From positions 7,786,464 through 7,850,463 of the forward strand of contig LNAC01000001.1 of the NCBI GenBank assembly GCA_002007465.1: a stretch of DNA of 64,000 nt, read 5' to 3'. Shown here piece by piece: positions 12,801 to 24,286 of this stretch. Source of the stretch: Ailurus styani. Its lineage: Eukaryota > Chordata > Mammalia > Carnivora > Ailuridae. The notes beneath the pieces are model-generated. The model saw only the letters and a list, made by a program, of their open reading frames with translations, had not been told where the DNA came from and made no database searches. How positions within the stretch are numbered: the first letter of the stretch is position 1; every line of letters starts with the position of its first letter. A program made the position numbers and the translations under genes.

Positions 12801-13369
12801 AAGGGAATTCATTAACTAAAGCAAATGGAACTTTAGAAGTATGTGGACATCCGGCATGGCTGTGTCTGGGCACAGATGAGATAATGGGGCACCTCTCTCC
12901 AACCCTTGTGTCTGGTTTCCTCTGAAGCTGTTTCCTGGTGAGAGGTGTTCTCAACATGTATGTTCAGAGATAAATCTTCGTAGTGTGAGATTTCCATTCT
13001 ACCAGCTGGACACCAGGAGAGGAGAACACTTCTTCCCTAATAATTCTGGGAAAGTCTTTGGGTTGACCGGGATTCTCCAAACTTGGGTCGTGTCTAGGAA
13101 AAATGCATTTTTCTTTGAGCCTCACACTAAATACTTCTGAAACCAGATATGTGGGGTTTTTCCCACACCAGCCAATGCTCCAACACCAGCTGCAGGGTCC
13201 TATAATCCAATTCAGTTCTAACACTATCTACTTGGAGTTGGTGTTAGAGCCAATAAATCAAAGGCCCGAACCCACAGGCACCCTCACTTCAAAAGACAAT
13301 TTCAAGTCCACTGAACTTCTGAACAATTGGCTCTAAATTGAGGTTCCCATGACGTTCTCCTAGGGTTTG
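9823..13369. other. Intergenic, mostly unique sequence
   Basis: No supportable exon. About 12740-12960 resembles an ancient dispersed repeat ('ttgcaagagacagaaaagca', then 'catggctgtgtctgggc'), family uncertain. Poly-T at 12286-12297. The rest, including AT-rich 10740-11350 and 11990-12240, looks single-copy. Confidence 0.4.
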
Positions 13370-13885
13370 ATATTTTGCTAGAATGGCTGACAGAACAGAG
13401 ATACACTTACTTACATTTACTGGTTTATGACCTAGTAAAGGATATGACAAAGGATGGAGATGAACAACCAGATGAAGAGATACATAGGGGGAGGTCCAGG
13501 AGGGTCCTGAGTGCAGGAACTTCTGTCCGCATGGAGTTGGGGTGCAGTACCCTCCCAGCACGTGAACACCTTCACCCACCTAGAAGCCCCCCAAAACCTG
13601 TGCTGTTGGGATTTTTGTGGCTTCATCAAGAAGACATGACCAATTATTAATTCCATTTCCAGTCCCCCTCCCCCCAAGAATGGCTGGTGGGGCTGGACAT
13701 TCCAAGCTTCTAATCACGGCGTGGCCTTTTGGTAAAAGCCATATCCGGGAGCCCACCCAGAGTCACCTCATCAGAACAAAAGACAAGCTATCCGCCAGCA
13801 AACTCAGGGATTTAGGAGTCCTGGGTCAGGATCTGGGGTTAAAAACCAATTATCAGTAGGAACTGGGGGCAGAGACCAACACAGA
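13370..13885 (+). mobile_element. Probable ancient ERV-type LTR fragment
   Basis: The segment contains phrases I associate with an old ERVL-class LTR: 'ctgttgggatttttgtggc' followed by 'ttcatcaagaagacatgacc', then the C-rich 'ccagtccccctcccccc', then 'aagcttctaatcacgg' and a closing 'aggaactgggggcagagacc'. No internal retroviral gene is present. Family name is not assigned. Confidence 0.45.
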
Positions 13886-13892
13886 TAGATTT

Positions 13893-14330
13893 TTTAAAAT
13901 GTTTAATTTTTTTCATTGACGTTTAATTAACCATCAGCATTACATTAGCCTCAGGTGTACAACATAATAATAGTTCTCTACATTCCCCCGCTCACACGCT
14001 AAGCGTGCTTGCCATCTGTCACTGCACAACGTTCTTCTAATTATTGACTACATTCCTTATGCACTACTTCCTGTCTTCGTGACTTATTTATTTTATAACC
14101 GGGAGTTTGTACCTGTTTCCCCATCCCTCCCCCCACCTACCCTCTGGCAACCACCAGTTTGTTCTCTGTCTGTAAGAGTCTGTGTTTTTGTTTGTTTCTT
14201 TGTTCATTGGTTTTGGTTTTTCAGACTCCACGTTGTAAGTGAAATCGTGTGGGGTCTTTCCCTGTCTGACTTTTTTCACTTAGCGTGATACCCTCCAGGT
14301 CCAACCACGTTGTTCGTTTCTTATTATTTC
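13893..14330 (-). mobile_element. L1 3' UTR fragment, antisense
   Basis: Reading along the plus strand: 'cattgacgtttaattaacc', 'ctcaggtgtacaacataa', the C-rich 'ccccatccctccccccacc', and 'gtgataccctccaggtccaa'. This is the complement of an L1 3' UTR and final ORF2 segment. It is related to the 3' part of the L1 at 55175-56395, which lies in the opposite orientation. Confidence 0.8.
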
Positions 14331-16034
14331 CCAGATCGCACGCCCATCTCCGGCCCAGTTTCTTTGGGACTGGGGATGCGGTGCTCCTGGGGCCACGCCG
14401 GGGTCACGTGTCCACCGCCCAGACTGGGAAGGGGGATCATGCCTATCCTAAGAACGTGATGGGAGAATGGGAAGGAGGGTGGATCTACAAAGGAAAATGG
14501 GGGTCATCTTCTCAGAAAAGAGGGATTGTCTGGCTGCAAAAGCAACGTATTAGCTCCATGAAGACATGGACTCTCGGAGTTTTCTGGACCAATGTGTCAC
14601 TGGTGCCTTGTGTCCATTCTGTTGCAGACACTTGACTGGGAGTGGGAACTCGGTGATCTGGTCCTTGCTGTAAGTTTTTCTAAGTGATCTTACATAACCA
14701 GGCCTCTCTGTTCCCTTCAAGCATTAGATTGTCTCTGAGTCTGATTAATAAGATTCCACAAGCCTCCCAGGGAAATGTGTCTCCCTCCCCACTGGGTATA
14801 CCCCATGCCTGTACCCCGTATGTGTTGGGGGGGAGTACGTGTACTGAGCCCCAAGTTAGCTACACTCTCTAAAGTAGAATAGCCCCCATGTGGGATGTAC
14901 AGGAACAGCCCCCCTGACACCCACCTGACATTTGCTCTCTGCTTATCCTACTGCGACCTGGGGAAGGCCCTTTCCCTTTGACATTTAATGGCCCTAAAGG
15001 ACTTGCCATATTGTGGGAGAATCAGCAGGCACATGGGTCTTCCGGGTGTGGACGGAGCAAGGACAGATGACACATTTCTTTGGTTCTGGTCGTACTTGCA
15101 ACCTCCATTCACAGACGCATTTATTTGGTCATGTTTTCCATATCCCGTCAATCTATTCATGTGCCTTTGCATCACAGGTTGAATGTCCTTCCTGAGTCTG
15201 TGTCTGAGAAAATGAGAAGAAACCCTTGAACCTGTAATAGTACATTTCTATCATCCGAACTCAGGCTGTGGGCTTTCTTTTTTAACTAAGAATTTCTCTC
15301 TAAAACTGTACTTTGTAATGTCAAGATGACTCTGACTCTGGGGTGGGGGGGCATAGAAGGGCCTGAATAAGGACTTTATTTGAAGGTCTAGTAGAGGATA
15401 AAAAGAACAGTTGTGGGTGGAAATGTAGGTCATTCCATCCTCCTCCATCCACCTGCTGATTTTTCACCTCCCGACCCTGAACCTGACCAAGGGCAGAGTC
15501 AGGCATAGGGACTGGGGACGAGGCTTTGCCCATCCCCAGTGGAAATGTCTTGGTAGTATTAAGGAACACCTGGACTCAGATAATCTAGGGCAGGGAGATC
15601 AAGTGTTGCCTCTGCTTTGGAACCAGCTAGTCCCCAGGGGAGCCTGGAGCTCAGGCAATTTTGGGTTCCTGTGGACAGTCTGGGAGCCATGTTTGTTTTG
15701 GACAAAAAGCCATGGTTCAGGAAGACTGGAGAGAGCATACCTGCAGTGACAGTGTGCTGGGCCAGAGTTTCCAGGATCACATGGGCCTAACTTGAGGTCA
15801 AGTGTAGAATCTGACTGCTGCTGAACACCCAGAGGCCACCCGCCCCTTGCTATGCCCTTGACTGGCTTGAAATGGCTGTCATGCCCACACCTGCTCACTC
15901 CCCTCCTGCCTTCCTGCCTAGGAAACCCCACACACACACACACACACAGTGCTAATCAGGGCTGTGTTGGCATGACCCTCAGGGAGCACTTGGTTTATAC
16001 CAGTGTCTTTTCTCCCGTTGATGACAGACCTCCC
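14331..16034. other. Intergenic, unique sequence
   Basis: No exon supported. A short (CA)n of about ten units lies at 15929-15948. The stretch 14340-14640 is GC-rich and 14960-15240 is AT-richer. None of the short open frames has a recognisable motif. Confidence 0.45.
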
Positions 16035-16245
16035 TGAGGTACAGTGGAACGGTTGAGTTTGAATCCGAATTCAACACTTAGTATGTCTGAGACCCTTACC
16101 TCTCCAGGCTGAACTGTTTTCATCTTTTAAATGGGAATTCATCATAATACCAACATCACTGGGCTCTTAAAAGATTGAATATGATAATGTTTATAAAGTG
16201 CTTGACACATGCGAAAGAGTTCTTAATATCTATGAGCTCTTCTCT
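16035..16245 (+). mobile_element. MIR SINE relic
   Basis: MIR-order phrases: 'gagtttgaatccgaattc', 'tatgtctgagacccttacc', 'tttaaatgggaattcatc', 'ttaaaagattgaatatga', 'aaagtgcttgacaca'. A nearly full-length but diverged copy. Confidence 0.7.
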
Positions 16246-16982
16246 AAGAAACAATGACCTACCAAAATCCATCAATGTTGGTGTCATACTGATTAAAATG
16301 TTGGTGTCTGATAAAAGCAGAGGGGCTCATAGCTGATGGCTCCCTCACCCCTTCCCCTCCTATCATGCTTATCCACAGTGCCTCCTGACATTTCTGGACT
16401 AAGGGAATTGCTCACTTTTCCCTTCACTTCTACCAGCTCCTTCCTCAAATGCTCCACCTGAGTCCTCCTTGTCCTCTCACAACGGACTTGATGCTTATTC
16501 TAACCTTGGTTCTTGTGTGTAGGAGCCATGTGGAGAGGGCTTCGGTGGGCAGGATACCATCTCGGGTCCCAGACAAGTCTTACCTGGCAACTCTTGTGGC
16601 CTTGACTTAGAGATCTGATCTTCTCCACCAGCCCACACATGAGGGTGCTAAGCACCTGCAAAGGAGGCACCACCTTTGGAGTCTCAGCTGGAAACCACTT
16701 TTCTGAGGCAAAGCACACCCTTTCCTCCTAAGAGGCTGAAAGGGTTATCATTTCACAGAACGTTGAATCTGTTGATGGAGTTCTCAAGTTTTTTTTTTTT
16801 TTATCTCCCCCACCCCAAACATGTGTGTCTTCTTTCTTCTTCTCTTTTTGGATTTTGAAAATGTTTCACAGAGTTTCACCCTCTCTGAGTTACTGGAAAG
16901 TGCTTTCAAGGGTTGATCCCATTTTCTAAAGAGGAAATTGAAGCACAGTACGTTCCAAGGAAATACTAGAGGGAAACCGTTT
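16246..16982. other. Intergenic, unique sequence
   Basis: Nothing recognisable apart from a poly-T at about 16790-16802 and a MIR-like tail phrase at about 16910-16950 ('ttctaaagaggaaattgaag'). Confidence 0.4.
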
Positions 16983-17000
16983 AAGAGTATGCAGTTTGGA

Positions 17001-17194
17001 GGGGAGCCTGAGTGGCTCAGTAGGTTGTCTGACTCTGGCTCAGGTCATGATCTCAGCATCCTGGGATTGAGCCCTGTGTCGGGAATCCCTGCTCAGCAGG
17101 GAGCCTGCTTCCCCTCTCTCCCTGTCCTTCCCCCTGCTCATGCTCTCTCTCCCTCTGTACCTCAAATAAATAATTAAAATCTTTAAAAAGTAAA
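17001..17194 (+). mobile_element. Can-SINE with perfect 18-bp target duplication
   Basis: Plus-oriented carnivore SINE: 'gagcctgagtggctcag', 'ggctcaggtcatgatctcag', CT-rich middle, 'ctcaaataaataattaaaat' tail. Perfect duplications AAGAGTATGCAGTTTGGA flank it at 16983-17000 and 17195-17212, which gives the element's exact borders. Confidence 0.96.
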
Positions 17195-17409
17195 AAGAGT
17201 ATGCAGTTTGGAATGGCCCACACTCAGGTTAGGTTCAGGATCCTCTGGATCCTGGAGGAGTAATCTTACCCAACATACTGACCTATAAAAGCTAATAAAC
17301 GTAGCTTCAACCTTTTTATTCTCTTTAACTTGACTTTTGAAGAGCAGTTTTTAATTTTATGAATTCTGGCTTATCCATTTGTTGTTTGATGGATCATGCC
17401 TTTGATTTT

Positions 17410-17613
17410 TTAAAAAGATTTTATTTATTTATTTGACAGAGAGAGAGAGAGAGAGAGAGAGAGATCACAAGTAGGCAGAGAGGCAGGCAGACGGAGAGGG
17501 AGAAGCAGGCTCCCCGCTGAGTAGAGAGCCTGATGCAGGGCTCAATCCCAGGACCCTGACATGACCTGAGCCGAAGGCAGAGGCTTTAACCCACTGAGCC
17601 ACCCAGGTGCCCC
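17410..17613 (-). mobile_element. Can-SINE with 14-bp target duplication
   Basis: Minus-oriented carnivore SINE: 'aaagattttatttatttatt', (GA)n, 'gatcacaagtaggcagag', ending 'gagccacccaggtgcccc'. Perfect duplications ATGCCTTTGATTTT lie at 17396-17409 and 17614-17627. Confidence 0.96.
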
Positions 17614-17779
17614 ATGCCTTTGATTTTGTATTAAAAAAATATGTGCCTAACCTGAGCACACAAATATTTTCTCCTCTGTCTTCTTCTGCAAGTCCTATGG
17701 TTTTAGGTTTTACGTTTAGGTCTGTGATCCATTCCTGGGAGAAAAATCTTTACAAAGTTTCTATCCAACAAAGAATATG

Positions 17780-18106
17780 TATTCCAAACAAATAAAAAAA
17801 ACCTTCAAAACTCAATGAGAAAAAGACCTAAACAGCCCAATTAAAGAAATAAGCAAAAAAGTTGAATAAGTTTTATTAAAGAAGGTATAGGGAAGACAGA
17901 TCAGCACGAGAAAATGTAAGGAACATCATAGTCATTAGAGAAACACAAATTGAAATCACAATGAGAAACCATGACACACCTATGAGAAAGACTAAAATAA
18001 AAACCAACCGTACTAAGTGTCAGTGAGAATGTGGAGGACCTAGAATTCTCATATGTGGCTCACGGGAATGTAAAATGGTACAGTTACTTTGGAAATAGTT
18101 TGGTCA
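17780..18106 (+). mobile_element. Older L1 ORF2 fragment, left half
   Basis: Decayed L1 ORF2 C-terminal sequence in plus orientation ('gagaaacacaaattgaaatc', 'gtgtcagtgagaatgtgg', 'tttggaaatagtttgg'). It is cut by the L1 at 18107-19920 and appears to continue at 19921-20265. The junction repeats 'agtttggt' on both sides, consistent with a target duplication of the inserted element. Confidence 0.75.
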
Positions 18107-19920
18107 TTTATTTTATTTTGTTGTTATGTTATGTTATGTTATGTTATGTTATGTTATGTTATGTTATGTTATGTCACCATACAGTACATCATTAGTTTTC
18201 GATGTAGTGTTCCATGATTCATTGTTTGCATATAACACCCAGTGCTCCATGCAATCCATGCCCTCCTTAATGCCCATCACCGGCCTCACCCACCCACCTC
18301 CAAAACCTTCAGTTTGTTTCCTGTAATCCATAGTGTCTCGTGGTTTGTCTCCTCCTCTGATATCCCCCCCTTCATTTTTCCCTTCCTTCTCCTAATGTCC
18401 TCTATGATCTTCCTTATGTTCCACATACAAGTGAAATTGTATGATAATTATCTTTCTCTGCTTGACTTATTTCACTTAACATAATCCCCTCCTGGGGATT
18501 GCAAAAGTTGGGTATTCATCCTTTAGGATGGCTTAGTAATATTCCATTGTATATATGGACCACATCTTCTTTATCCATTTGTCTGTTGAAGGGCATCTCG
18601 GCTCCTTCCACAGTTGTGGACATTGCTGCTATGAATGCTGGGGTGCATGTGCCCCTTCTTTTCACTACATCTGTATCGCTGGGGTGAATACCCAGTAGTG
18701 CAATTGCTGGGTCATAGGGTAGCTCTATTTTTAATTTTTTTGAGGAATCAACACACTGTTCTCCAAAGTGGCTGTACCAGTTTGCATTCCCACCAGCAGT
18801 GTAAGAGGGTTCCCCATTCTCCACATCCTCTCCAACATTTGTTGTTTCCTGCCTTGTCAATTTTTGCTATTCTAACTGGTATAAGGTTGTATCTCAATGT
18901 GGTTTTAATTTGAATTTCCCTGATGGCTAATGATGTTGAACATTTTTTCATGTGTTTGTTAGCCATTCATATGTCTTCTTTGGAAAAGTGTCTGTTCAGA
19001 TCTTCTGCCCATTTTTTGACTTGATTACTTGTTTTTTAGGTGTTTAGTTTGAGTTCTTTATAGATCTTTGGTACCAGCCTTTTATCTATAGTGTCATTTG
19101 CAAATATCTTCTCCCATTCCATGGATTGCCTCTCTGTTTTGTTGATTTGCTGTGCAGAAGCTTTTTATCTTGATGATGTCCCAGAAGTTCATTTTCACTT
19201 TTGTTTCCCTTGCCTTTGGAGATGTGTCTTGAAAGAATTTGCTGCAGCCAATGTAGAAGAGGTTACTGCCTATGTTCTCCTCTAGGATTTTGATGGATTC
19301 CTGTCTCACATCGAGGTCTTTCATCCACTTAGAGTTTATCTTTGTGCGCGGTATAAGAGAATGGTCAAGTTTCACTCTTCTGTATATAGCTGTCCAACTT
19401 TCCCAGCACCATTTTACTGAAGAGACTGATCTACACTTTAGAACTACAGAACACTTATGAAAGAAATTGAAGAAGACACAAAAAGATGGGAAAACATTCC
19501 ATGCTCATGAATCGGAAGAATAAACATTGTTAAAATGTCTATGCTGCTCAGAGCAATCTATACTTTCAATGCCATCCTGATCAAAATACCAATGGCATTT
19601 TACAAAGTGCTGGAACAAACAATCCTAAAATTTGTATGGAACCAGAAAAGACCCCAAATTGCCAAGGAAATGTTGAAAAAGAAAAACAAAGCTGGTTGTT
19701 TCATTGAAAACAAATGTTGAAAAAGAAAAACAAAGCAAAGTTGCCTGATTTCAAGCTATATTACAAGGCTGTGATCTCCAAGACAGCATGGTACTGGCAC
19801 AAAAACAGACACGTAGACCAATGGAACAGAATAGAGAGCCCAGATATGGACCCTCAACTCTATGGTCAACTAATCTTTGACAAAGCAGGAAAAAATATCC
19901 AATGGGGGATAAAAAGTTTG
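18107..19920 (-). mobile_element. Younger L1 with inverted 5' part (twin priming)
   Basis: 18107 to about 19440 is minus-strand L1: 3' UTR, then the end of ORF2 (frames reading ...[16 protein letters not shown], then ...[17 protein letters not shown]). From about 19440 to 19920 the orientation flips to plus and reads the ORF2 segment that normally comes directly before, including '[18 protein letters not shown]' and '[18 protein letters not shown]'. This is the layout of a 5'-inverted insertion by twin priming. Frames are interrupted and no active reverse transcriptase is encoded. A possible target duplication (agtttggt) brackets it inside an older L1. Confidence 0.85.
18122..18174. repeat. 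(ATGTT)n microsatellite, about 10 units
   Basis: A pentanucleotide run of ATGTT sits at the 3' (tail) end of the minus-strand L1. On the L1 strand it reads (AACAT)n and most likely grew from the element's A-rich tail. A shorter relative ('attatgttatgttag') is present in the L1 piece at 60150. Confidence 0.95.
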
Positions 19921-20265
19921 GTTATTGATTGAGAAGTTACACTTAGTCTTAGTAATGAACCCAGCAATTCCACTCAGTTATTCATCCAGAAGAAATGAAA
20001 GCATATGTTCATACAAAGATGGGTAGATAAATGTTCATCGTAGCTTTGTTTATAATAGCCCCAAACTGGAAATGCCCATCAACAAGTGAATGGATAAAAA
20101 AGACTGTGGTACGTCCATGCCATGGAATACTACTCAATAATAAAAAGGAACAAACTATTGGTAATACACAATGAACTTGTGAACCTCCAGGTCCTTATGT
20201 GAGTGGAAAAACCCAAGTTCAGAAGTTACATACTGTATGATCTTGCTTATATACCAAACATGAAA
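19921..20265 (+). mobile_element. Older L1 fragment, right half
   Basis: Plus-oriented end of L1 ORF2 and 3' UTR: 'aacccagcaattccactc', 'atagccccaaactggaaatg', 'tggaatactactcaataata', 'catactgtatgatcttgc'. It continues the fragment at 17780-18106 after the nested insertion. Confidence 0.8.
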
Positions 20266-20636
20266 TGACAAGCAGAGACGTGATAGACACTTGCACATTG
20301 GGGCTCCTCCTTTTGGAACACGTGCTCTTGGAGTTCATTCACCACCCTGGGAAGCCCAGACCACGTGAAGCAGCCACATGGAGGATAACAGAGACCATCC
20401 AGTCAGCAGCCCCAGGGAGCTCCCAACCAATAGCCAACATCACCTGCCATCTTGGATGTTCCAGCCCCATAGAACCCCTGGAAGGCTGCAACCCAACCAT
20501 CGTCATAGGGGGGAGAAGAACTTCTCCTTTGATCCCAGGCAAATGACCAAATTGTGAGAGATAATGATATGGTTGTTATACCTTAAGCCACTAAGTTTTG
20601 GGATGGTTTGTTGTATAGCAATAGATAATCCAAAAC
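20266..20636 (+). mobile_element. MaLR (MLT1-like) LTR fragment
   Basis: Middle and 3' end of an old LTR: 'agcagccacatggaggata', 'catcttggatgttccagcc', 'aagccactaagttttggg', then 'agcaatagataatccaaaac' as the 3' terminus. There is no associated internal sequence. Assignment to the MaLR group is from memory. Confidence 0.6.
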
Positions 20637-22754
20637 AGGTTCCTACATCCTATCAGCTTAGTGACTCTGGTCTCAAACCTGTTTGTAAGTATTTCCTGTG
20701 AATGTCCTGGAGTCAGCCCTCATAGGATTGACTTGAGCCAGTGTCCATCCATGAACTACTATGACCACAGCCAAGGGAGGTGCCGGTCAGCTAGACCTGG
20801 ATCATATATCCAGCCCTAGATTTGGAATGGTACCAGCTCTCAAACAGTGTCACCCAGACAGAGGGTGGGGAAGACCCTTTCTCAAGGGAAGACCGAAGTA
20901 TGGTTACCAGAAGAAGGGCATTGGGCATGGGCAGAGCAGACCAAAGCAGACTACAGAGGACTCCCATAAGAGGGAGGACACAAATGAATTTGGAGATCTG
21001 AGAGGGTTGACATAACCACAGGAACATTCATCTTTGTGCCTGTCAAGGGAGATAATTTTAGGTAAAGCATTTCACCCAGTATCTGGCACATAGTAAGTAC
21101 TCAACTTCTGATAGCCATTTTTTTTTATATTTGTTATTACCACTACACTGTAGCTGTAAATTATTAAGACATTATCCCATTCCTCTGCAGACATTAGCCC
21201 ATATTTGGTCCCAGCACTGGCCATATTTACATAGAAGTACATTTGGCTTTATTTGAAGGACTGTCCCCAGACTATGAGGCCCCAGTAATCAGAGGCAGAG
21301 AAGTGTTGTGCTTGTCTATTTGAAAAGCTGTTGTCTTATTAACTCTTAGCCCCAGGGACTGGACTCCGCGGAGCTCCTCATTTAGGAGACAAATAACTCA
21401 GCCTGGCCTAGTCCTGTCTGGTTTCAAGGTTTCCATGGAGACTGGGATGGAGACAGAAGTAGCTTTGGAAGCTCAGACACCTTGTGCAGCCAGGAGCCCA
21501 GCAGTCCTGGGAGCTCTTCTGTGAGATCAGAGATGGGTCCAAAGGGTGTGTGTGTGTGTGTGCATGTGTGCACAAGTGTGTGGATGTTAGAGACTTGGCC
21601 TTATGTATCCACATGTGCACAGGGGGTCCTCGCTTATAAGAGGCAAAGTACTCCTGGAAAACACAGCAGAGAGCCACCACCCATGCTAGGTATGATGTAA
21701 GAGAACTCTCCAGGCTGGCTGCCCACAAACCTTCCCATGAATGGAGCCTCACTGCTGAAGACTAGCCAGCTATTCGGCGCCCAGTGTTTGTTAACCTTTA
21801 AGATCAGAGGTTGGGCTGCATCCTTGTTCCAGCTATTTGAGCGTCCCTGGATTGGGTGCCCATGCTTGGTCTGCTGCAGAGGTGACGGTGGGAGCTGTGA
21901 CCTCGATCTCTCGGAGCCTGGACTTCTTGCTGTCACAGGCAGCATGTGGTTGGGGAGAGGAGATGACAAGGAGGAGGTATCTGTGTGTCTCTGGCAGATG
22001 CGCCCGGTGTAGGAATCTGTCTATCATTTCACCTCGAAACTTGTACTGAGCACCTACAGCTCGCCTGGCCCTGTTCTGCCCACTGCTGAGTAAGATGCAG
22101 CTCTTTTCCTTAAGAAGCACACAGTGTACATGGGGAGGTGGACAAGCAAACCAGGCGCTGTAGCCCATGGGCTGCAGACTGCTGGGGAGCCCAAGAACAG
22201 AGCCACCACTGTGCCCCCCGGGGACCAGTGATCACAGAGGCCTCCTTAGCTCCCTTTCTGCTGAGACTGGCGCCTTCTAACCACCCATGGAATGGTAGAG
22301 GCACCTTTTTACAGACCCCACCTGCTGTCGGAGGGGGTGGCCGTGTGACCTGCCACGCTCGCCTGACACCTCCTCCCCTGACCCCCTCCTACGGTTTGCT
22401 GACTCAAGCCAGTAACACACCCCACAACACACCCTTTTCCTAGCCTGGACTGAGTCTGTTTCCTGATACTTGCAGCCCCCCAAAATTCAACTACCCCAGG
22501 ACATGACTTGTGACCTCGTTCCTAAACAAGGCGGCCCTTGTCATCTGATGAAATGGGGAAGAGCTCTGCGAAGAGGAGCGCAGAGAGGAGGAGAGGGTGG
22601 GGGCGTCTGGCCAGGATTGCCGAGGGTGTCCGGGGCAGGCTGTTCAGGGCGGGCTGGGAGTGGGGTAGTGCTGGACTGTGCAGCTGTGTAAGCAGCCGGA
22701 AAATAGGGGTTCACGGGTGTCTGCCAAGAGGGCAGCTGTGGAAGCTCTCTGACT
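20637..22754. other. Intergenic, unique with MIR and L2 relics
   Basis: A MIR 3' end lies near 21055-21125 ('tctggcacatagtaagtac'). A (TG)n of about 10 units lies at 21547-21562. An L2-like phrase lies at 22040-22150 ('tactgagcacctacag...', then 'aagaagcacacagtgtac'). No exon is supported. Confidence 0.45.
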
Positions 22755-22967
22755 TATTTTATTTTATAAGATTTTATTTATTTATTTTTTGACAGAGAAA
22801 GAGACGGAGGGAGAGAGAGAGAGCACAGGCAGGGGGAGCAGCAGGCAGAGGGAGAAGCAGCTTCCCGCTGAGCAGAGAGCCCAACATGAGACTCGATCCC
22901 AGGACCCTGGGATCATGACCTGAGCGGAACGCAGACGCTTAACCGACTGAGCCCCCCAGGCATCCCC
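22755..22967 (-). mobile_element. Can-SINE
   Basis: Minus-oriented carnivore SINE: 'ataagattttatttatttat', GA-rich middle, 'cccaggaccctgggatcatg', end 'gagccccccaggcatccc'. The flanks share 'ttatttta', a probable short target duplication. Confidence 0.93.
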
Positions 22968-24079
22968 TCCGAATTATTTTAAAAGACTCCGCCAACGTCC
23001 GGGTAGCGCCATCCCATCACACACTTATGGTTGGGAATGTGGAGGGTTGGTGGCAGGATGCGGATCTCTGACCCGTTCTCTCCTCTAACTAGACTCAGCC
23101 TCACGACACTGGGGAGCCCAAAGTCACCGGACACCCCGCTTAGATGCTGCTTCGCCAGCACTCACTCCACGAGCGGAAGCCCTGACCTTGCCCCACCCAA
23201 CCTGTTCTCCCTGCCCCATCAAGGCGGGGGAAGTCCCATCCTTCCGCTTGCCCTGGCTGAAAACCCTGGAGTCCTTCAACTTGACTCCCTCCTCCTCGCA
23301 CACCCCCAGCCAGTTCCTCAGTCCGTCACACGGGGGCTACTCTCCAAATACTTCCCGATGGGTCGGGTAAACATCACTTTGCTTCTAACAGTGACTCCGT
23401 TCCCGTTGGCCCTATTCTGTCGGGACGAAGAGCATCTTTCCGGGGTGACCACGTGGGTGTCCCAGAGCATATCACTTCCGTGGTGAAAATAAAAGTGCAG
23501 ACCTCAAAGAGGATCCACTCGAGCTCCTGATCGTTGACATTAAAAGAAGGGAGGAAGACACCAGCAAGCGGGCGCGCTGGACCAATTTAGTCTTGTTAAG
23601 TGCACCCTAAGAACAGAGAGTGGGAGGGAGCATTTTATCAGCTCCCCGACTGTTTGTCATTGAAAAGGCGCCTGCTTGCTAACACGTCGTAGAGAAAGTC
23701 ACTTGGGGAGTACAACTGTTGGGTAAATAAGAAGACATTTCCTTGAATCTTCTAGGTCACGTGGGGGGAGTTTTGAAGGAGACAAAATCGTCCAAAAAGG
23801 TGGAAATGCAGATTTTTCTGGGTTTTTTTTCATGACTTATTGAGGGGCCATTGGAGGTCCCTAAGTCCTCCCATTTCCCAATGTTTTAGTAAAGGGATGT
23901 GCTAGAGATGGGTAGCGGTCAGGGTATGCGTCCCCTCAGCTGGGCCAGTGCCATCAGCAACTTATTCAAACACTCGTCTCCGTCTGGTGGTCAAGGTGTT
24001 TTGTGTCTGCGCTAACAACTCTATCACTGACTGTCAATAAAAGAGATTATTGCCCTCAGTGATGCAGAGGTTGGGGGTG
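22968..24079. other. Intergenic, CpG-retaining unique sequence
   Basis: No exon is supported. The segment about 23490-23720 has short homeobox-like and TTGTTAAG-type AT motifs and no repeat signature, so it could be conserved non-coding DNA, but this cannot be judged without an alignment. Confidence 0.35.
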
Positions 24080-24286
24080 GGGACTGATCCAGTCAGTTGA
24101 AGGCCTTGAGAGCAAACACTGAGGTCCCCAGAAAAGAAATTCTGTCAGAAGACAGCCTGAGTTCCAGCCTGCCTGCCCTACGAATTTCAGACCTGCTAGC
24201 CCCCTAATCACATGAGCTAATTCCTTAAAATAAGTCTCTTACTATAGTTAGTTTGACTTCCCTAGAGAACCCTGACTGATATGCTT
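24080..24286 (+). mobile_element. ERVL-type (MLT2-like) LTR, 3' part
   Basis: It opens with 'cagtcagttgaaggcctt' and closes with 'gagctaattccttaaaataa' and 'ccctagagaaccctgactg', the 3' end typical of a widespread ERVL-group LTR. It is related to the copies at 34568-35092 (minus) and 52230-52695 (plus). Confidence 0.6.

Noticed and set aside
18516..19932. Reverse-transcriptase-like frames
   Set aside because: They are pieces of L1 ORF2 in a truncated, inverted element, not a host gene or a separate retroviral gene.
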